64,000 nucleotides of DNA from Pelagibius sp028280305 (GTDB lineage Bacteria > Pseudomonadota > Alphaproteobacteria > Kiloniellales > Kiloniellaceae), in NCBI RefSeq assembly GCF_965233615.1, contig NZ_OZ247495.1; one strand, written 5' to 3'. Numbering within the stretch: the first letter of the stretch is position 1; every line of letters begins with the position of its first letter. The notes under the pieces are model-generated. The model was not told where the DNA came from. It saw only the letters and a program-made list of their open reading frames with translations, and ran no database searches. Shown in pieces: positions 9,304 through 18,409 of this stretch. Both the position numbers and the translations under genes were made by a program.

Positions 9304-10255
9304 TACGCGGGTCACGCCCAATCAACCGGCACCGGCCGCCAGGTCAAAGGGCGAGCGCCGGATCGTAACCCCGGAAGGGGTGCCGCTGACCTTTCAATTG
9401 GCCGAGCGGGGAGAGCGGGCCGCCGCGGTCCTCATCGATCTCGTGATCATGCTGGTTGCCCTGGGTGCCGTGGTGCTTTCGTTCGTATTCGTCTCCTGGC
9501 AACTCGGGTTCTCCGAGATCATCATCGGCGTCACCCTGCTGCTGTTTTTCCTGATCCGCACCTTCTATTTCGTCTACTTCGAACTGCGCTGGCAGGGTGC
9601 AACCCCGGGAAAGCGGGCCCTCGGCCTGCGGGTTATCGACCGCAAGGGCGGCTACCTGCGCCCGGATGCGGTTTTTGCCCGGAACATCCTTCGCGAGGTG
9701 GAGCTGTTTTTGCCTCTGACCCTGCTCCTGGCCGGACCCGAGCAGGGCAGCAGCGCCTGGGTAAACCTGCTGACCCTCGGTTGGCTATCGGTCTTCATCC
9801 TGCTGCCCTTCTTCAACAAGGACCGTCTACGCGCCGGCGACGTAATCGCCGGTACCTGGGTCGTGTCCGCACCGAAGACCCTGCTGCTCTCCGACGTAGC
9901 CGCCGGCGCGAAGGCAAAGCAAGGCCCGAACCAAACGGCCGCCCCGGAGTTCCCCTTTAGCCGCAGTCAGTTGGAGATTTACGGCATCTACGAGCTGCAG
10001 ACCCTGGAGGATGTGCTACGCCAGAAGGGACCGCAGACCCAGGAAACCCTGCGCGAGGTGACACTGCGCGTACAGCGTAAGATCGGTTGGACCGGTGAGG
10101 AGAAAGTCGATTACCGCCGTTTCCTTGAGGCCTTCTACGCCGCCTTGCGGGCCCATCTGGAGTCCCGCCTCCTGTTCGGTGAGCGCCGCGAGAACAAGCA
10201 CGACCGCAAGGGGCCGCCGGGCTCCGCCGACGGCCCTGGTGCGACCGGAAGTTAG
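9290..10255 (+). CDS. RDD family membrane protein
   Basis: A 321-residue protein with an RDD domain in residues about 25-195. The first helix carries the family's Arg/Asp pattern (GERAAAVLIDLVIM), and the later GATPGKRALGLRVIDRKGG is the characteristic RDD loop. The C-terminal 130 residues are a soluble, charged extension. The gene overlaps the SpoIIM gene by 14 bases and closes the MoxR operon; its stop meets the convergent gene at 10252. RDD proteins have been linked to ion and osmolyte exchange in some bacteria, but function here is unassigned. Confidence 0.85.
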   Translation: MATTSTRVTPNQPAPAARSKGERRIVTPEGVPLTFQLAERGERAAAVLIDLVIMLVALGAVVLSFVFVSWQLGFSEIIIGVTLLLFFLIRTFYFVYFELRWQGATPGKRALGLRVIDRKGGYLRPDAVFARNILREVELFLPLTLLLAGPEQGSSAWVNLLTLGWLSVFILLPFFNKDRLRAGDVIAGTWVVSAPKTLLLSDVAAGAKAKQGPNQTAAPEFPFSRSQLEIYGIYELQTLEDVLRQKGPQTQETLREVTLRVQRKIGWTGEEKVDYRRFLEAFYAALRAHLESRLLFGERRENKHDRKGPPGSADGPGATGS

Positions 10256-11025
10256 TCGAAAACAGCCGCAATCTGCTCGGTATCGACGCCTTCCTTGGCG
10301 ATGCGCAGGTCGTGGTAGAGCACGGAGACCGCAACGGCCAGCAGAGCGCTCGAGATGGCCGACACGACATAGTTGACGATCATGATCAGGCTGAGGCCAA
10401 AGCCCGTGAAGACGGCGACGCCGGCAACAAGGCCGAAAACCGACCCCAGAATCAGCAAAACCACAAAGAGAATCACCAGCACGCCGAGAACCTGCCAGCG
10501 ATTGCCCTTAGTCAACTCCATGCTGCGTTTGAAGCTGCCGATGATGCCGGGCTTTTCGACGACATAGGCGGGCACAGTGACGGCAAAGATGACAATCGCG
10601 AAAACGCCGGGAACGATGAGCAGAACAAGCCCAACGCCCATGATCAGCGACGCCAGGATGGCGATGATCAAAACGGGGAAGAATGCCGCCAGACCACTCG
10701 AAATCAATTGGCCGATGCCCGCCGGTCGTCCGCGCATATAGGCGACGGTGCCGTAGACCAAGGCAGCCATCAGCACATAGGACAGAACGATCGACACCAG
10801 CAGAATCACGGTCCCGCCAAGGTCGAAGTCAGGTTCTGCACCAACCATCAGATCGTCGACAGTGGTCAGGTTGTAGAGCAAAGCGGGAATCTGGAGCACC
10901 AAAGCCAAGATGCTAAAGGGCACGAGGTTGGCGAGAAAGACGCTGAAGGTGCGCTTGATGACGGCGCCTACAGAAATCGCCGCCGAAGCGGCCGGGCCGC
11001 CGCTCATGCTTGTCGAATCGCTCAT
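10252..11025 (-). CDS. Polytopic membrane protein of unknown function
   Basis: A 257-residue hydrophobic protein with about six transmembrane helices and a Ser/Gly/Ala-rich cytoplasmic N-terminus. The central segment PGVFAIVIFAVTVPAYVVEKPG followed by SFKRSMELTKGNRWQVLGV resembles the glycerophosphodiesterase-membrane-domain / DUF975-type families. I start it at the ATG at 11025, preceded by GGAG eight bases away, instead of the ATG at 11049, which has no such site. It converges on the RDD gene with a four-base overlap of stops. No enzymatic motif is visible. Confidence 0.7.
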   Translation of the reverse strand: MSDSTSMSGGPAASAAISVGAVIKRTFSVFLANLVPFSILALVLQIPALLYNLTTVDDLMVGAEPDFDLGGTVILLVSIVLSYVLMAALVYGTVAYMRGRPAGIGQLISSGLAAFFPVLIIAILASLIMGVGLVLLIVPGVFAIVIFAVTVPAYVVEKPGIIGSFKRSMELTKGNRWQVLGVLVILFVVLLILGSVFGLVAGVAVFTGFGLSLIMIVNYVVSAISSALLAVAVSVLYHDLRIAKEGVDTEQIAAVFD

Positions 11026-11321
11026 CAATGAATCTCCGAATGCATTCAATTAAGGAATTGGGAATGGCAATAGAATATGGCGGAAACCAACCTATGGCTC
11101 CGCCTTCGGACCGCTTCCGTCCGCGTTGAACGTCATATGCCTTGCACCCCCTGCACGGCAGCGCGGCGCGGCTCCTGCAAAAAAACAGATCCCCACCGCG
11201 CATTCGTCTCACTGAGAGTCGACTATACCTTGATCGTCATCCCGGGGCCATGCCCAGCCAGAATATAGCTGTATTGCTTAGATTGTAGTGAGAGGGCTTA
11301 TCAAAGCCCAAGATGACTGCT
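11026..11321. other. Intergenic region between a membrane-protein gene and the hemN end
   Basis: About 300 bases without a convincing gene. The only structure I see is the short hairpin just past the hemN stop, listed separately. The remaining sequence must contain the promoter of the 10252-11025 gene, but no consensus elements stand out. Confidence 0.5.
11294..11309 (-). terminator. hemN: Weak hairpin terminator candidate after hemN
   Basis: GGGCTT (11294-11299), a four-base loop, then AAGCCC (11304-11309) form a perfect six-base stem 12 bases beyond the hemN stop on the minus strand. A clear T-run is absent, so termination efficiency is uncertain. Confidence 0.4.
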
Positions 11322-12668
11322 CTAAACCGCCTGGCTGTACCGCGTGCTTTCGCCGAGATAAGCGTCGAAACAGGCGGCGATGAGGCGCAAGGCCTGTTTG
11401 CCTGCCGGGGTCACCTGCAGGCGCAGGCCGCTGCGCTGGACCAACCCATCCTCGATAAAAGGGTCCAAGCGCGCCAGATCTTCGGAGAAATCGAAGCCCG
11501 GCAAACCCTGATCCTTGGCGATGGCAGCCAGATCGACGGCGAAATCGCACATCAGCCGTTCGATGACCTTTCGCCGCAGCCGATCCTCCGCCGTGACCGC
11601 GATGCCGCGGCAGACCGGAAGCCGGCCCTCTCGCAGGGCCTTGCTGTAAGCCAGCAGGTCCTTTTCATTCTGGGCATAGCCCTGCGGCAGACTGCCGATG
11701 GAAGAAACGCCGAGGCCGAGTAGAGCCTCTGCCGGATCGGTGGTGTAGCCCTGGAAGTTGCGCCGCAAACGCCCTTCCGCAGCGGCCTGAAACAGCGGAT
11801 CGCCGGGCAACGCGAAGTGGTCGAGGCCGACGGCGCGATAGCCCTTCAACGTGAGGATACGCTCGGCGAGTTCCGCCTGGGTCAGGCGCTGCTCGGCACC
11901 CGGCAGGGCCGCCGTATCGATCATCTTCTGGTGCTTCTTCATCCAGGGCACATGGGCATAGCCGAAGACGGAAACCCGGTCCGGCTGCAGGTCGGCGGCC
12001 AGGGCGGCGGTCTGCTTCACGTCGTCCAGACCCTGGTGCGGCAGGCCGTACATAAGGTCGAAGTTGAGGGCCTTGATACCGGCGGCCCGCAGAAGCCCGG
12101 CAGTCTGGCGGGTGACGGCAAAGGGCTGCACCCGGTTGATCGCCTCCTGAACGTGGGGATTGACGTCCTGCACCCCCAGGCTGGCCCGGTTGACCCCGGC
12201 GGCGGCCAGAGCCTCGGCCTTTTCGCGGTCGAGGTGGCGTGGATCGATCTCTATGGCCACTTCGGCCCCGGGCAGCAGATCGAAAACCTGTCGAAGATCG
12301 TCCATCACCGCCATGAAGTCGGCGCCGCTGAGGATCGAGGGTGTGCCGCCGCCCCAGTGGATACCGCTGACCGGCCGTTTGCCGCCCAGGGCCTCGCCCA
12401 GCAGCGCGATTTCACGGCGCAGCAGCGCCACATAGGCCGCCACCCGCTTGTAGCCGTTGGCCACCGTCATGTGGCAGCCGCAGTACCAGCATAGCTGGCG
12501 GCAAAAGGGCACATGCAGGTAGAGCGACAGCGGCATCTCCGCCGGCAGTTCCGCCAGCCATTGGCGGTAAAGCGCCCCCTCCACCCCGTCATGGAAGTGC
12601 AGGGCGGTCGGATAGCTGGTGTAGCGCGGGGCCCTGGCTTCGGCCAGGCGGAGCGGCAAGCTTGTCAT
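11322..12668 (-). CDS. hemN: Oxygen-independent coproporphyrinogen III oxidase
   Basis: A 448-residue radical-SAM enzyme that decarboxylates coproporphyrinogen III to protoporphyrinogen IX without oxygen. The cluster-binding motif CxxxCxxC is C56-RQL-C60-WY-C63 followed by GCHM, as in E. coli HemN. The N-terminal PRYTSYPTA element and full length argue for true HemN instead of the shorter HemW type. The ATG at 12668 has no Shine-Dalgarno sequence. A perfect FNR/FixK-type box centred exactly 41.5 bases upstream of that ATG suggests low-oxygen induction and a leaderless transcript. Confidence 0.95.
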   Translation of the reverse strand: MTSLPLRLAEARAPRYTSYPTALHFHDGVEGALYRQWLAELPAEMPLSLYLHVPFCRQLCWYCGCHMTVANGYKRVAAYVALLRREIALLGEALGGKRPVSGIHWGGGTPSILSGADFMAVMDDLRQVFDLLPGAEVAIEIDPRHLDREKAEALAAAGVNRASLGVQDVNPHVQEAINRVQPFAVTRQTAGLLRAAGIKALNFDLMYGLPHQGLDDVKQTAALAADLQPDRVSVFGYAHVPWMKKHQKMIDTAALPGAEQRLTQAELAERILTLKGYRAVGLDHFALPGDPLFQAAAEGRLRRNFQGYTTDPAEALLGLGVSSIGSLPQGYAQNEKDLLAYSKALREGRLPVCRGIAVTAEDRLRRKVIERLMCDFAVDLAAIAKDQGLPGFDFSEDLARLDPFIEDGLVQRSGLRLQVTPAGKQALRLIAACFDAYLGESTRYSQAV

Positions 12669-12702
12669 GATGCGAAGCTAGCCGCCTGGGCCTGCGGCGG
12701 CA

Positions 12703-12716
12703 TTGATTTCAGTCAA
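12703..12716 (-). promoter_or_regulatory. hemN: FNR/FixK/Anr-type operator upstream of hemN
   Basis: TTGATttcaGTCAA matches the FNR consensus TTGAY-N4-RTCAA in every defined position. Its centre at 12709.5 is 41.5 bases upstream of the hemN ATG, and a TAGCTT hexamer lies at 12675-12680, exactly where a -10 element would be if transcription starts at the A of the ATG. That is the geometry of a class II activated promoter. Confidence 0.75.
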
Positions 12717-12732
12717 ATGGGAAGTCGGCCCA

Positions 12733-14364
12733 TCAAATCGAGGCCTGGCGGTCCTCACGCATCATGACCGCCGCTTTTTCGGCGATCATGATGGCCGGCG
12801 CATTGGTGTTGCCGGAGGTGATGGTCGGCATGATCGAGGCATCGGCCACCCGCAGCCCTTGAAGGCCCTGAACGCGGAGGCGCGGGTCGACCACGGCGCC
12901 CGCGTCGCTGCCCATCTTGCAGGTGCCCACGGGGTGGAAGATCGTCGTGCCGATATCCCCGGCGGCCTTGGCCAAGTCGTCCTCTGATTCGATGGCCGCA
13001 CCCGGCAGAAACTCCTCCGGCTGAAAACGCTGCAGGGCGGGGGCCGCGCAGATGCGCCGGGTCAGGCGCAGGGCCGCTGCGGCGATGGTCCGGTCGTTGG
13101 CTGCGGTCAGGTAGTTCGGTTTGATCACCGGCGCCTTGCGGAAATCGGCCGAGCGGATATGGATGGTCCCGCGGCTCTCCGGCCTCAGATTGCAGACCGA
13201 GGCGGTGAAAGCGGGGAAGTCATGCAGCGGTTCGCCGAACTTGGGCAGGCTGAGGGGTTGAACGTGGTACTGCAGGTCCGGCGTCTCGCGCGCCGGGTCC
13301 GATTTGGCGAAGGCGCCGAGCTGGCTGGGCGCCATCGACAGCGGGCCGCGCCGGAACAAGGCGTATTCCAAGCCCATGAGCGCCTTGCCGAAAAGGCTCT
13401 GGACCTGTTTGTTCAGGGTCTTGGTGTTCTGGATCTTGAAGATCATGCGCAGTTGCAGATGGTCCTGCAGGTTCTCACCGACGCCGGGCAGTTCATGGGC
13501 CACGTCGATGCCCTGGGCCTGCAGCAGCGCGCCGGGCCCGATGCCGGAAAGCTGCAGCAACTGCGGCGACCCGACGGCCCCGGCGCTCAGCACCACCTCG
13601 CCGCGTGCCGCGGCGCGGCGCGGCTGGCCATCCTGTTGGAAGTCGATGCCGGTCACCCGCCTGCCGTCCAGCACCAGTCTTTCCGCCTGGGCCCGGGTCA
13701 TCACCGTAAGATTGGACCGGCTCTCGACCGGACGCAGGAAGGCCTTGGCCGCACTCCAGCGCACGCCCTTGCGTTGGTTTACCTGAAAGTATCCGCAGCC
13801 CTCGTTGTCCCCGCGATTGAAATCCGTCGTCGGGGGAATGCCGCTCTCCGCCGCCGCCTCGCGGAAGGCATCCAGGATCTCCCAGGAAAGGCGCTGTTCC
13901 TCGACCCTGAGTTCGCCGTCGCCGCCGTGGAAGTCGTCACCGCCCGCAAAGTGATCTTCCGAGCGTTTGAACAGCGGCAGCACGTCGCTCCAGGCCCAGC
14001 CGGGATTGCCGAACTGACGCCAGTTGTCGTAGTCGCGCGCCTGGCCGCGCATGTAGATCATGCCGTTGATGGAAGAAGATCCGCCCAGCACACGCCCGCG
14101 CGGATAATTCAGCGCCCGGCCGTTCAGCCCCGCTTCCGCCTCGGTCTTGAAGCACCAGTCGGTGCGCGGCGTGTTCATGGTGTAGAGGTAACCGACGGGG
14201 ATATGAATCCAGTGCCAGGAGTCCCTGCCGCCGGCCTCCAGCAACAGCACCGAGACATCCGGATCGGCAGACAGACGGTTGGCGAGACAACAGCCGGCCG
14301 AGCCCGCGCCAACGATCACATAGTCGTAAGTTCCGGCGTCCTGCCGCTCAGTCCCCGCCGCCAT
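12733..14364 (-). CDS. GMC family FAD-dependent alcohol/choline dehydrogenase
   Basis: A 543-residue flavoenzyme. The N-terminal Rossmann motif VIVGAGSAGCCLANRL binds FAD. GMC signature 1 reads RGRVLGGSSSINGMIYMRG, and signature 2 is GAVGSPQLLQLSGIG. The catalytic His and Asn are seen in HPVGTCKMG and in NTNAPAIMIAEKAA near the C-terminus. The protein resembles AlkJ/BetA-like dehydrogenases that pass electrons to the respiratory chain. It lies 80 bases downstream of tctA on the same strand and might be co-transcribed with the transporter. The substrate cannot be read from sequence; choline is not especially supported because no betaine genes are nearby. Confidence 0.88.
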   Translation of the reverse strand: MAAGTERQDAGTYDYVIVGAGSAGCCLANRLSADPDVSVLLLEAGGRDSWHWIHIPVGYLYTMNTPRTDWCFKTEAEAGLNGRALNYPRGRVLGGSSSINGMIYMRGQARDYDNWRQFGNPGWAWSDVLPLFKRSEDHFAGGDDFHGGDGELRVEEQRLSWEILDAFREAAAESGIPPTTDFNRGDNEGCGYFQVNQRKGVRWSAAKAFLRPVESRSNLTVMTRAQAERLVLDGRRVTGIDFQQDGQPRRAAARGEVVLSAGAVGSPQLLQLSGIGPGALLQAQGIDVAHELPGVGENLQDHLQLRMIFKIQNTKTLNKQVQSLFGKALMGLEYALFRRGPLSMAPSQLGAFAKSDPARETPDLQYHVQPLSLPKFGEPLHDFPAFTASVCNLRPESRGTIHIRSADFRKAPVIKPNYLTAANDRTIAAAALRLTRRICAAPALQRFQPEEFLPGAAIESEDDLAKAAGDIGTTIFHPVGTCKMGSDAGAVVDPRLRVQGLQGLRVADASIMPTITSGNTNAPAIMIAEKAAVMMREDRQASI

Positions 14365-14444
14365 CGGTGTTCCCCGCCTCGATCTGATCTTCTTGTTGCT
14401 TGGCGGGAACTATAACACCGCCGACGGGGGGAAAAAGCCTCTCC

Positions 14445-15983
14445 TCAACCCCCCTCCCCGGCCGACTCGCGGCGGCGGTTGAGGGCGGCGGTGATGCGCG
14501 GGCCGATCATCGGAACGAAGAGCACCACGGCGGCGATGATCAGGATCGACAGGGTCAGGTCACGCTCCCAGAGGAAGGACCAGCTGTCGTTGTTGATCAT
14601 CAGGGCGCGGCGCAGGTTCTCCTCCATCATGCCGCCGAGGATGAAGCCCAACAGCATGGGCGCCATGGGGAAATCCAGGAGGCGCAACACCACCGCGGCG
14701 ATGGCGAAGAGCACCATCAGGTGAATGTCAAAGGTGTTGAAGGAGACGAAGTAGACGCCGATCAGCGAGAAGAACACGATCAACGGCAGGAGGATGTTGG
14801 AGGGAATCGCCAGAACCCGGGCGATATAGGGAATCAGCGGCAGGTTCAGGATCAGCAGGATCACGTTGCCGATGTACATCGAGATGATGACCGACCAGAA
14901 GACCTCCGGATTGTCCTGGAACAGCCGCGGCCCGGGCTGGATGCCGTAAGACAGCAGGGCGCCCAGCATGATCGCGGTGGTACCGGAGCCGGGAATGCCC
15001 AGGGTCAGCAGGGGCACGAAAGACCCGGAAGCGGCGGCATTGTTGGCGGTTTCCGGCGCCGAAAGGCCGCGGATCGAGCCCTTGCCGAACTCGGCCCCTT
15101 TCTTCGGCCCGGCGATACGCTGTTCCATGCCGTAGGCGAGGAAAGACGCGATGGTCGCACCGGCGCCCGGCAGCACGCCGACGAAGAAACCGAGCACGGA
15201 GGAACGGCCGATCACCGGGGCCATCTCCTTCACCTCGGACTTCTCGATCTTCATCGAGCCGAGCCGCTTCTGCGCCTCCATCTCTTTCTTGCGGTCCGCA
15301 TCGGTCTTGGGCCTCAGGATCGACATCAACGCTTCCGACAAGGCGAAGGTCGCCATGGCCAGCAGCAGGAAGGAGATGCCGTCGATCAGCGACTGGCTGC
15401 CGAAGGTAAAACGCGGCACGCCGACGCCTTTGTCGGTGCCCACGGTGGACAGCATCAAGCCCAGCGCAGTCATCAGCAGCGCCTTGATGACGTTGCCCTT
15501 GCCGGCGAAGGCGGCAACCGCGGTGAGACCCAGCACCATGAGGGCAAAATAGTCCGTCGACTGGAAGGCCAGCGACACCGCCGCCAGCGAGGGCGCGGCG
15601 ATCAGCAGGAACACGGCGGCGATGGTGCCGCCGGAGAAGGAAGAGTAGGCGGCGATCGCCAGCGCCTTGCCGGCCATGCCCTGGCGCGCCATGGGATAAC
15701 CGTCGAAGGCGGTCGCCACCGTACCGGCAACGCCGGGGGCGTTGATCAGGATCGAGGAGGTCGAGCCGCCGAAGATGGCGCCATAGTAAACCCCGGCCAT
15801 GAGGATCAGGCCGGTGGCCGGGTCGAAGCCGTAGGTGATGGGGATCATCAGCGCGATGGCGGAGATGGGCCCGAGGCCCGGCAGCATGCCGATGAAGGTG
15901 CCGACAAAGCAGCCGGCGGCGACCATCAGCAGGTTGACCGGCGAAGCCGCCGTGGAGAGTCCCTGTAGAATACCTTCCAGCAC
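14445..15983 (-). CDS. tctA: Tripartite tricarboxylate transporter large membrane subunit
   Basis: A 512-residue protein with about twelve hydrophobic segments. The start includes the conserved GTFIGMLPGLGPISAIALMIP, and GVLPGAGATIASFLAYGMEQR repeats this motif mid-protein, both TctA hallmarks. It is the main permease of a secondary, ion-driven transporter for citrate or other carboxylates. The gene follows tctB by three bases and ends the tctC-tctB-tctA operon. TctA families import many different organic acids, so citrate is only one possibility. Confidence 0.93.
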   Translation of the reverse strand: MLEGILQGLSTAASPVNLLMVAAGCFVGTFIGMLPGLGPISAIALMIPITYGFDPATGLILMAGVYYGAIFGGSTSSILINAPGVAGTVATAFDGYPMARQGMAGKALAIAAYSSFSGGTIAAVFLLIAAPSLAAVSLAFQSTDYFALMVLGLTAVAAFAGKGNVIKALLMTALGLMLSTVGTDKGVGVPRFTFGSQSLIDGISFLLLAMATFALSEALMSILRPKTDADRKKEMEAQKRLGSMKIEKSEVKEMAPVIGRSSVLGFFVGVLPGAGATIASFLAYGMEQRIAGPKKGAEFGKGSIRGLSAPETANNAAASGSFVPLLTLGIPGSGTTAIMLGALLSYGIQPGPRLFQDNPEVFWSVIISMYIGNVILLILNLPLIPYIARVLAIPSNILLPLIVFFSLIGVYFVSFNTFDIHLMVLFAIAAVVLRLLDFPMAPMLLGFILGGMMEENLRRALMINNDSWSFLWERDLTLSILIIAAVVLFVPMIGPRITAALNRRRESAGEGG

Positions 15984-15986
15984 GGC

Positions 15987-16442
15987 CTAACCCTCCAGAA
16001 ACGCGGGCAGCGCCGCGATGTAGACATCCAGCACCTGGGTCATCAGCAGCCAGAACAGCACCACCAGGGGCACCGAGGCCGCGAGAATGATCACGGGGCG
16101 GCGCTCGCCCAGAACCCAGAAACCGAACATGAGGAAAAGGCTGGTGGAAATCAGGAAGCCCGCCGGCCGTACCGTCAAACCGTAAGCCACCATGGCAATA
16201 CAGATCAGGGCCGCCTTGCCCCAGAGAAACCCGGTCACCTGCATCTTCTCGTTGCTGCCAGGCTTGAGCAGCAGGACGAGGGACAAAACGATGCCCATGA
16301 TCGCCAGAATCTCGGGAATTGTGCGGGCTGTGAAGGCGGCGTTGGCCTGAAACGGCAGCACACGGATCTCATCGATCTGCAGCCAGTAGAAAAGGCTGAA
16401 CGCCAGCATCAGCAGCGCGCCGATGCGATCGCGGGTCAACAT
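15987..16442 (-). CDS. tctB: Tripartite tricarboxylate transporter small membrane subunit
   Basis: A small membrane protein of about 151 residues with four predicted helices, including FSLFYWLQIDEIR near the start and WVLGERRPVIILAASVPLVVLFWLL at the end. It is the TctB subunit that pairs with TctA. I choose the ATG at 16442 over the one at 16478 because the helix begins right after MLTRDRIGALLML and a G-rich stretch precedes it. The hairpin at 16505-16536 separates it from tctC. Confidence 0.88.
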   Translation of the reverse strand: MLTRDRIGALLMLAFSLFYWLQIDEIRVLPFQANAAFTARTIPEILAIMGIVLSLVLLLKPGSNEKMQVTGFLWGKAALICIAMVAYGLTVRPAGFLISTSLFLMFGFWVLGERRPVIILAASVPLVVLFWLLMTQVLDVYIAALPAFLEG

Positions 16443-16504
16443 GACGGGGTCCCCCCAATTTTCGGAACAGTCTGCCAAGCTTCTTCGCCCGGCATCAAGG
16501 AAAG

Positions 16505-16536
16505 AAAGGGGAAGCCGGGGTCCTGGCTTCCCCTTT
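16505..16536 (-). terminator. Intercistronic hairpin between tctC and tctB
   Basis: AAAGGGGAAGCC (16505-16516) and GGCTTCCCCTTT (16525-16536) form a perfect 12-base stem with an eight-base loop. It sits between the binding-protein gene and the membrane-subunit genes. Such an element commonly acts as a partial terminator or 3'-end stabiliser, giving more binding protein than permease. Confidence 0.7.
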
Positions 16537-16580
16537 CGGGAGTTCCTTCAGATCGCTTTCAGGCTACTTGCCTGAGCCAA

Positions 16581-17573
16581 TCACAGGAAGCCCAATTCCT
16601 TCATGAGGTCGCCGATCTGCTGTTCCTGGGTTTCCAGGAAACCGACGAACTCCGCATCGGGGTTGTAGATGTTCACCCAGCCGTTACGGGCCCGAACGGT
16701 TTCCCATTCCGGGGTGTCGTACATCTTCTGGATCGTCGCGACGTAGGCCGCCTTCTTTTCCTCGGAAAGGCCGGGAGCAGCGAAGAAGCCGCGCCAGTTC
16801 ACGAACTGGGTGCCTTTGGAGCCGGCTTCGTCGCAGGTCGGAACGTCGGAAGCGGCGTCGAGGCGTGCGGCAGATGTGATGCAGAGAATGCGCACTTCGC
16901 CTTGTTTGGCCAGTTCGATGGCTTCACCGAAGCCGGTGGAAAGCGCCTTGATCTCGCCGGAGAGCAGGCCGGCCATGGCCTTGCCGCCCGCGTCGTAGGG
17001 AATGTACTTCACCGCGGTGGGCTCGGCGCCCGTGCCCTTCATCACCAGGGCGGCAACCAGATGGTCCATACCGCCGGCAACGGAACCGCCGCCAATGGCA
17101 ACGTTCGTGGGGTCGGCGTTATAGGCTTCAACCAAACCGCCGAAATCCTGAATCGCCGAGTCCTTATGGACGACCATGGCCGCATAGTCGCCGATGGTCG
17201 AAGCGATCGGCGTCAGGTCGCGGAAGGACTGCGGGAACACACCCTGCAGCGAGCGGATGACGATCGGCGTGGAATTCACCATCAGGGTGTCGCCCTGCTT
17301 GGCCGCGGTCTCGATCAGGTGGGCGATGGCCTTGCCGCCGCCGCCACCGGACATGTTCTCGTAGGAAGCTGTACCTACCAGACCCGCCTTGGTCAGCGCC
17401 TCGCCGGTGCCGCGGGCGGTCCCGTCCCAGCCACCGCCGGCGCCGCCGGGGATCAGAAAGTGGATTTTATCGAGTTCCTGGGCCTGCGCCGAGGCCATAC
17501 CCAAAGAGGCAGCCAGAGCTGCGCCGGTAGCCGCCGCAACCAAGGCGCGGCGGGACAAGGGAAACTTTCGCAT
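16581..17573 (-). CDS. tctC: Tripartite tricarboxylate transporter substrate-binding protein (Bug family)
   Basis: A 330-residue periplasmic protein. The N-terminus MRKFPLSRRALVAAA, with twin arginine-like pair and hydrophobic core ending at SAQA, is a signal peptide. The Bug/TctC fold is recognised from IHFLIPGGAGGGWDGTARGTGEAL at the mature N-terminus and VAIGGGSVAGGMDH mid-protein. It captures the carboxylate ligand for TctAB. The ATG at 17573 has the strong site GGGAGG six to eight bases upstream; longer frames do not. It is divergent from the TctD/TctE regulators, which most likely control it. Confidence 0.93.
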   Translation of the reverse strand: MRKFPLSRRALVAAATGAALAASLGMASAQAQELDKIHFLIPGGAGGGWDGTARGTGEALTKAGLVGTASYENMSGGGGGKAIAHLIETAAKQGDTLMVNSTPIVIRSLQGVFPQSFRDLTPIASTIGDYAAMVVHKDSAIQDFGGLVEAYNADPTNVAIGGGSVAGGMDHLVAALVMKGTGAEPTAVKYIPYDAGGKAMAGLLSGEIKALSTGFGEAIELAKQGEVRILCITSAARLDAASDVPTCDEAGSKGTQFVNWRGFFAAPGLSEEKKAAYVATIQKMYDTPEWETVRARNGWVNIYNPDAEFVGFLETQEQQIGDLMKELGFL

Positions 17574-17592
17574 TCTTTCCTCCCAATGCATT

Positions 17593-17606
17593 ATTGACGG
17601 GTCAAT
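17593..17606. promoter_or_regulatory. Candidate operator between tctC and tctD
   Basis: ATTGAC-GG-GTCAAT is a perfect six-base inverted repeat in the 143-base gap between the divergent tctC and response-regulator genes, about 20 bases upstream of the tctC start. It is a plausible TctD binding site or -35-overlapping operator. No regulator specificity can be read from it. Confidence 0.4.
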
Positions 17607-17716
17607 TGCCCGTTTTGCCCAAATATGATCATAGCGCGGCAACCTGACGCCAACCTGTCGCGCCGAATCCCGTGCTTTGGCCCGCGCTATGAGAAGAAAA
17701 ACGTAAGGAGCCCGGG

Positions 17717-18409
17717 TTGCGGCTGCTCTTGGTGGAAGACAACGAAGATCTCGGCGATGCCCTGGAACGCCATTTCCGGAGTGGCGGCCATGCCGTCGAC
17801 TGGGCCCCCAGCGCCCCGGAAGCCGAGGATTTTCTGCGCGCCGACACCCAGGGCTATGACTTGGTGATCCTCGATATCATGCTACCGGGCGGCGACGGGC
17901 GCGAGATCCTGCAGCGGATCCGCAGCAGCGAAAGCGGCCTGCCGGTGCTGGTGCTGACCGCCCGTTCCCAGATCACCGACCGGGTAAACCTGCTGGATCT
18001 GGGCGCCGACGACTACATGACCAAGCCTTTCGACGTCGCCGAGTTGGACGCCCGCTGCCGCGCCGTCGTGCGCCGGCGCCACGGACAGGCCCAAAGCCTC
18101 ATCCAGGTCGGCGCCCTGGAACTGGATGCCGCTTCCTCCAGGGTCATGGCTCAGGGGCGGCCGCTGGACCTGCGCAGCCGTGAACTGCGCCTGCTTGAAG
18201 TGCTGATCGCCCAGCCCGGTCAGGTTTTCAGCAAAAGTCAGCTTATGGACAAACTCTTCGGCCTGACCGATGACGCCAGCGAAAACGCCATCGAAGTCTA
18301 CATCGGCCGCCTGCGCCGCAAGATCCAGGACAGCGGTGTGATCATCGAAACCGTGCGCGGCCTGGGGTATCGGCTGCGCGAGGGCCAACAGGGCGAGAGC
18401 CGCGAATGA
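17717..18409 (+). CDS. tctD: OmpR-family response regulator (TctD-like)
   Basis: A 230-residue two-domain regulator. The receiver domain has the acidic pocket EDNEDLG near residue 7-13, the phosphoacceptor D53 in LVILDIMLPG and the lysine in YMTKPFD. The C-terminal winged helix ends in ENAIEVYIGRLRRKI...TVRGLGYRL. The start is a TTG, supported by AAGGAG six bases upstream and by the fact that the receiver domain begins at once (RLLLVED). It is divergent from tctCBA and coupled to the sensor kinase gene, matching the TctD-TctE arrangement that controls tricarboxylate uptake. Confidence 0.88.
   Translation: MRLLLVEDNEDLGDALERHFRSGGHAVDWAPSAPEAEDFLRADTQGYDLVILDIMLPGGDGREILQRIRSSESGLPVLVLTARSQITDRVNLLDLGADDYMTKPFDVAELDARCRAVVRRRHGQAQSLIQVGALELDAASSRVMAQGRPLDLRSRELRLLEVLIAQPGQVFSKSQLMDKLFGLTDDASENAIEVYIGRLRRKIQDSGVIIETVRGLGYRLREGQQGESRE

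Noticed and set aside
14400..15968. A 522-codon open frame antisense to tctA
   Set aside because: Repetitive His/Gln/Asp/Gly content is typical of antisense frames opposite hydrophobic membrane proteins.
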